Below, in pieces: positions 5,200 to 6,954 of a stretch of DNA of 6,954 nt. The translations under genes and the position numbers were made by a program. Numbering within the stretch: the first letter of the stretch is position 1; each line of letters begins with the position of its first letter. The DNA comes from Proteobacteria bacterium UBA2383 (GTDB lineage: Bacteria > Pseudomonadota > Gammaproteobacteria > Competibacterales > Competibacteraceae): assembly GCA_002343485.1 (NCBI GenBank), contig DDST01000084.1, positions 311 to 7,264 of the forward strand. Direction: 5' to 3'. Below the pieces are notes generated by a model, which did not search any database, was not told the origin of the DNA, and saw nothing but the letters and a program-made list of their open reading frames with translations.

Positions 5200-5393
5200 G
5201 CGCTTCTCCAGTCTGGGTGGTGCTCGTTCGCGGCGCTAGCCTACACGACGGAGCGAAACAGGGGGAAATCGCGGCTGCGGTTTCCGCCGACAGCCAATAA
5301 ATCCATTGCATCAGTGGGGTGGACTAAATACCATAGTTCATCAGGGTTTAGCGCCACTCCCAAACACAAGCCATCTCAAAGCAAAGGTGAACG
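5200..5393. promoter_or_regulatory. Divergent MaoC-etfB control region with hairpin
   Basis: This 194-bp gap lies between genes transcribed apart. A 9-bp stem with one T-G position and a 4-nt loop spans 5264-5285 (GGAAATCGC / GCGGTTTCC). A weak plus-strand promoter candidate for etfB is TTGCAT (5306-5311) and TACCAT (5329-5334), 17 bp apart. The etfB ribosome site AAAGGTGA (5383-5390) is clear. No small gene is evident. Confidence 0.35.
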
Positions 5394-6143
5394 ATGAAAA
5401 TTCTAGTCGCCGTAAAACGGGTCGTTGACTACAACGTCAAGGTTCGGGCGAAAGCCGACGGCTCCGGCGTGGAAACCGCCAACGTCAAAATGTCGATGAA
5501 CCCGTTCGACGAAATCGCCGTGGAAGAAGCGGTCCGCTTGCAGGAAGCCGGCAAGGCCAAGGAAATCGTGGCCGTGTCCCTGGGCGTTCCCGCCTGCCAG
5601 GACACCATCCGCACCGCGCTGGCCATGGGCGCTGACCGAGGGATTCTGGTGGAAACCGGCGTTGAGCTACAACCATTGGCGGTTGCCAAGTTGCTGAAAG
5701 CCATAGTGGAAAAAGAAAAGCCAGACATGGTGATTCTCGGCAAGCAGGCTATCGATGACGACGCCAATCAGACCGGCCAGATGCTGGCAGCATTGCTGGG
5801 CTGGCCACAAGGTACTTTCGCATCCAAGGTTGAGGTGGGCGAGGGGACGGTGAATGTCACCCGCGAAGTCGATGGCGGACTGGAAACGGTGGCGCTGAAG
5901 CTGCCGGCAGTCGTAACGACCGACTTGCGGTTGAACGAGCCACGTTTCGTCAAACTGCCTAATATTATGAAAGCCAAAAAGAAACCGCTGGATGTGCTAA
6001 AGCCAGCGGATTTGGGGGTAGACCCAGCGCCGCGCCTGACCACCCTCAAGGTACAGGAGCCGCCCAAGCGTCAGGCCGGTATCAAGGTCGACACGGTCGC
6101 TGCACTGGTCGATAAGCTGCACAAAGAAGCCCACGTCATCTAA
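5394..6143 (+). CDS. etfB: Electron transfer flavoprotein, beta subunit
   Basis: EtfB with EtfA forms the soluble FAD-containing heterodimer that takes electrons from acyl-CoA and other dehydrogenases and passes them to ETF:quinone oxidoreductase at the membrane. The 249 residues match the usual length. Motifs: KILVAVKRVVDYNVKVR (2-18), MNPFDEIAVEEAVRL (35-49), the AMP-binding region around DDDANQTGQ (121-129), and the ETF-beta signature VVTTDLRLNEPRF (173-185), followed by LPNIMKAKKKP (188-198). The latter includes the leucine-containing recognition loop that docks partner dehydrogenases. It ends with PPKRQAGIKV and LVDKL, also family-typical. The AMP site and human-like sequence point to the group I (housekeeping) ETF rather than the bifurcating FixBA type. 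The ribosome site AAAGGTGA sits 3 nt before the ATG (AGG core 6 nt). etfA follows after 19 bp. Confidence 0.97.
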   Translation: MKILVAVKRVVDYNVKVRAKADGSGVETANVKMSMNPFDEIAVEEAVRLQEAGKAKEIVAVSLGVPACQDTIRTALAMGADRGILVETGVELQPLAVAKLLKAIVEKEKPDMVILGKQAIDDDANQTGQMLAALLGWPQGTFASKVEVGEGTVNVTREVDGGLETVALKLPAVVTTDLRLNEPRFVKLPNIMKAKKKPLDVLKPADLGVDPAPRLTTLKVQEPPKRQAGIKVDTVAALVDKLHKEAHVI

Positions 6144-6162
6144 GGTCTGCGAGTACTGAATT

Positions 6163-6954
6163 ATGAGCATTTTGGTTATTGCCGAACACGATAACGCTGT
6201 CCTCAAAGCGGCAACACTGAATACCATTACTGCCGCTGTGCAACTGGGTGACGATATCCATGTACTGGTAGCGGGCCAGGGTTGCGGCGCGGTTGCCGAG
6301 GCCGCCGCCCAAGTCGCAGGAGTCAAGAAAGTCCTGATTGCCGATGCCCCGCATTACGCCCATCAACTGGCCGAGAACGTGGCGGCGTTAGTGGTTAGTT
6401 TGGCAGGTGGCTACAGCCACCTTCTGGCTCCGGCCACTGCTGCGGGTAAAAATACGCTGCCGCGTGCCGCCGCGTTGCTGGATGTGGCACAAATATCTGA
6501 CATCATTAAGGTGGAGAGCGCTGATACTTTCGTCCGTCCCATCTATGCCGGCAACGTGCTGGCTACGGTTCAGTCCAGTGATGCGATCAAGGTTATCACC
6601 GTGCGTGGCACGGCATTTCCCGCTGCAGCAGCGACGGGTGGTTCCGCGTGTGTTGAAACGGTTGCTCCAGTGACGGATGCTGGTATATCCAGCTTTGTCA
6701 GCCAGCAACTCACCCAATCTGACCGGCCGGAATTGACCGCTGCGCGCATCATCATCTCTGGCGGCCGCGGCATGGGCAACGGCGAGAATTTCAAATTACT
6801 CGAAGATGTGGCCGATAAACTCGGTGCGGCGGTGGGCGCTTCCCGCGCCGCCGTGGACTCTGGCTTTGTGCCCAATGATTACCAGGTGGGCCAGACCGGC
6901 AAGGTGGTGCGGCCTGATCTGTACATCGCAGCCGGCATCAGCGGCGCGATCCAG
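6163..6954 (+). CDS. etfA: Electron transfer flavoprotein, alpha subunit (C-terminus beyond right edge)
   Basis: The first 264 residues of EtfA, the FAD-binding partner of EtfB; the family is about 310 residues, so roughly 45 are cut off. Seen: MSILVIAEHDN start, HLLAPATAAGKNTLPRAAALLD (86-107) and VRPIYAGNVLATV (124-136) of the N-terminal domain. The FAD domain shows SGGRGMG (199-205), GASRAAVDSGFVPN (225-238), QVGQTGKVVRPDLYIAAG (241-258) and GISGAIQ at the edge. The serine of GASRAAVDSG and the QTG segment contact flavin in known ETFs. Its ribosome site is weak: only GAG (6151-6153) is suitably placed, while TAAGG overlapping the etfB stop is too far. Translation is therefore likely coupled to etfB, consistent with 1:1 subunits. 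The frame stays open to the window end. Confidence 0.97.
   Translation, partial: MSILVIAEHDNAVLKAATLNTITAAVQLGDDIHVLVAGQGCGAVAEAAAQVAGVKKVLIADAPHYAHQLAENVAALVVSLAGGYSHLLAPATAAGKNTLPRAAALLDVAQISDIIKVESADTFVRPIYAGNVLATVQSSDAIKVITVRGTAFPAAAATGGSACVETVAPVTDAGISSFVSQQLTQSDRPELTAARIIISGGRGMGNGENFKLLEDVADKLGAAVGASRAAVDSGFVPNDYQVGQTGKVVRPDLYIAAGISGAIQ

Noticed and set aside
4672..5397. 241-codon plus-strand frame opposite the MaoC gene, ending in an ATGA overlap with the etfB start
   Set aside because: The product is arginine/histidine-rich shadow sequence with no family look; the minus-strand MaoC frame is unmistakable. The ATGA contact is chance.
1..6954. A new defence, mobile or biosynthetic system
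   Set aside because: Every long coding frame belongs to a known metabolic or transport family; there is no integrase, transposase, tRNA, toxin-antitoxin pair or unknown gene cluster in the window.

Overview
The window reads as ordinary chromosomal DNA from a GC-rich proteobacterium, most likely a gammaproteobacterium. Glucokinase, the PhhB-type dehydratase, NudJ and both ETF subunits resemble their gammaproteobacterial counterparts. Genes for the glyoxylate shunt, a PhaJ-like hydratase and ETF beside each other suggest an acetate- or fatty-acid-using, possibly polyhydroxyalkanoate-storing organism. A relative of Candidatus Competibacter or a purple sulfur bacterium would fit, but this is a guess from gene content, not proof.

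Layout, left to right. Positions 1-480 hold the start of isocitrate lyase (aceA, minus strand, running off the left edge). It diverges across a 219-bp gap from glucokinase (glk, 700-1659, plus). Behind glk lies a repeat cluster (1662-1849): three tandem copies of a 9-mer, then two copies of a long palindromic element with GTAGGTTGGGTTAG arms, the second missing 21 nt of the first. Next is a pterin-4a-carbinolamine dehydratase (phhB, 1899-2231, minus). It diverges from a two-gene plus-strand unit: an exported DUF3365-type haem protein (2371-2949) and a NudJ-like Nudix hydrolase (2959-3402). The nudJ end overlaps by 14 bp the end of a convergent, clearly AT-richer gene for a periplasmic PstS-like binding protein (3389-4447, minus). 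An AT-rich control region with phased direct repeats lies behind that start. A MaoC/PhaJ-like hydratase (4741-5199, minus) then diverges from etfB (5394-6143) and etfA (6163 to the right edge, incomplete), an electron-transfer flavoprotein operon.

Working together: AceA (acetyl-CoA assimilation), the MaoC-type hydratase (enoyl-CoA to hydroxyacyl-CoA) and ETF (electron acceptor for acyl-CoA dehydrogenases) fit fatty-acid or storage-polymer metabolism, while Glk feeds glucose into glycolysis. PhhB, the haem protein/NudJ pair and the PstS-like protein have no obvious link to these.

I found no convincing new multi-gene system. The points most worth a second look are the paired palindromic repeats, the AT-rich orphan PstS-like gene with its phased repeats, and the nudJ-haem protein pairing.
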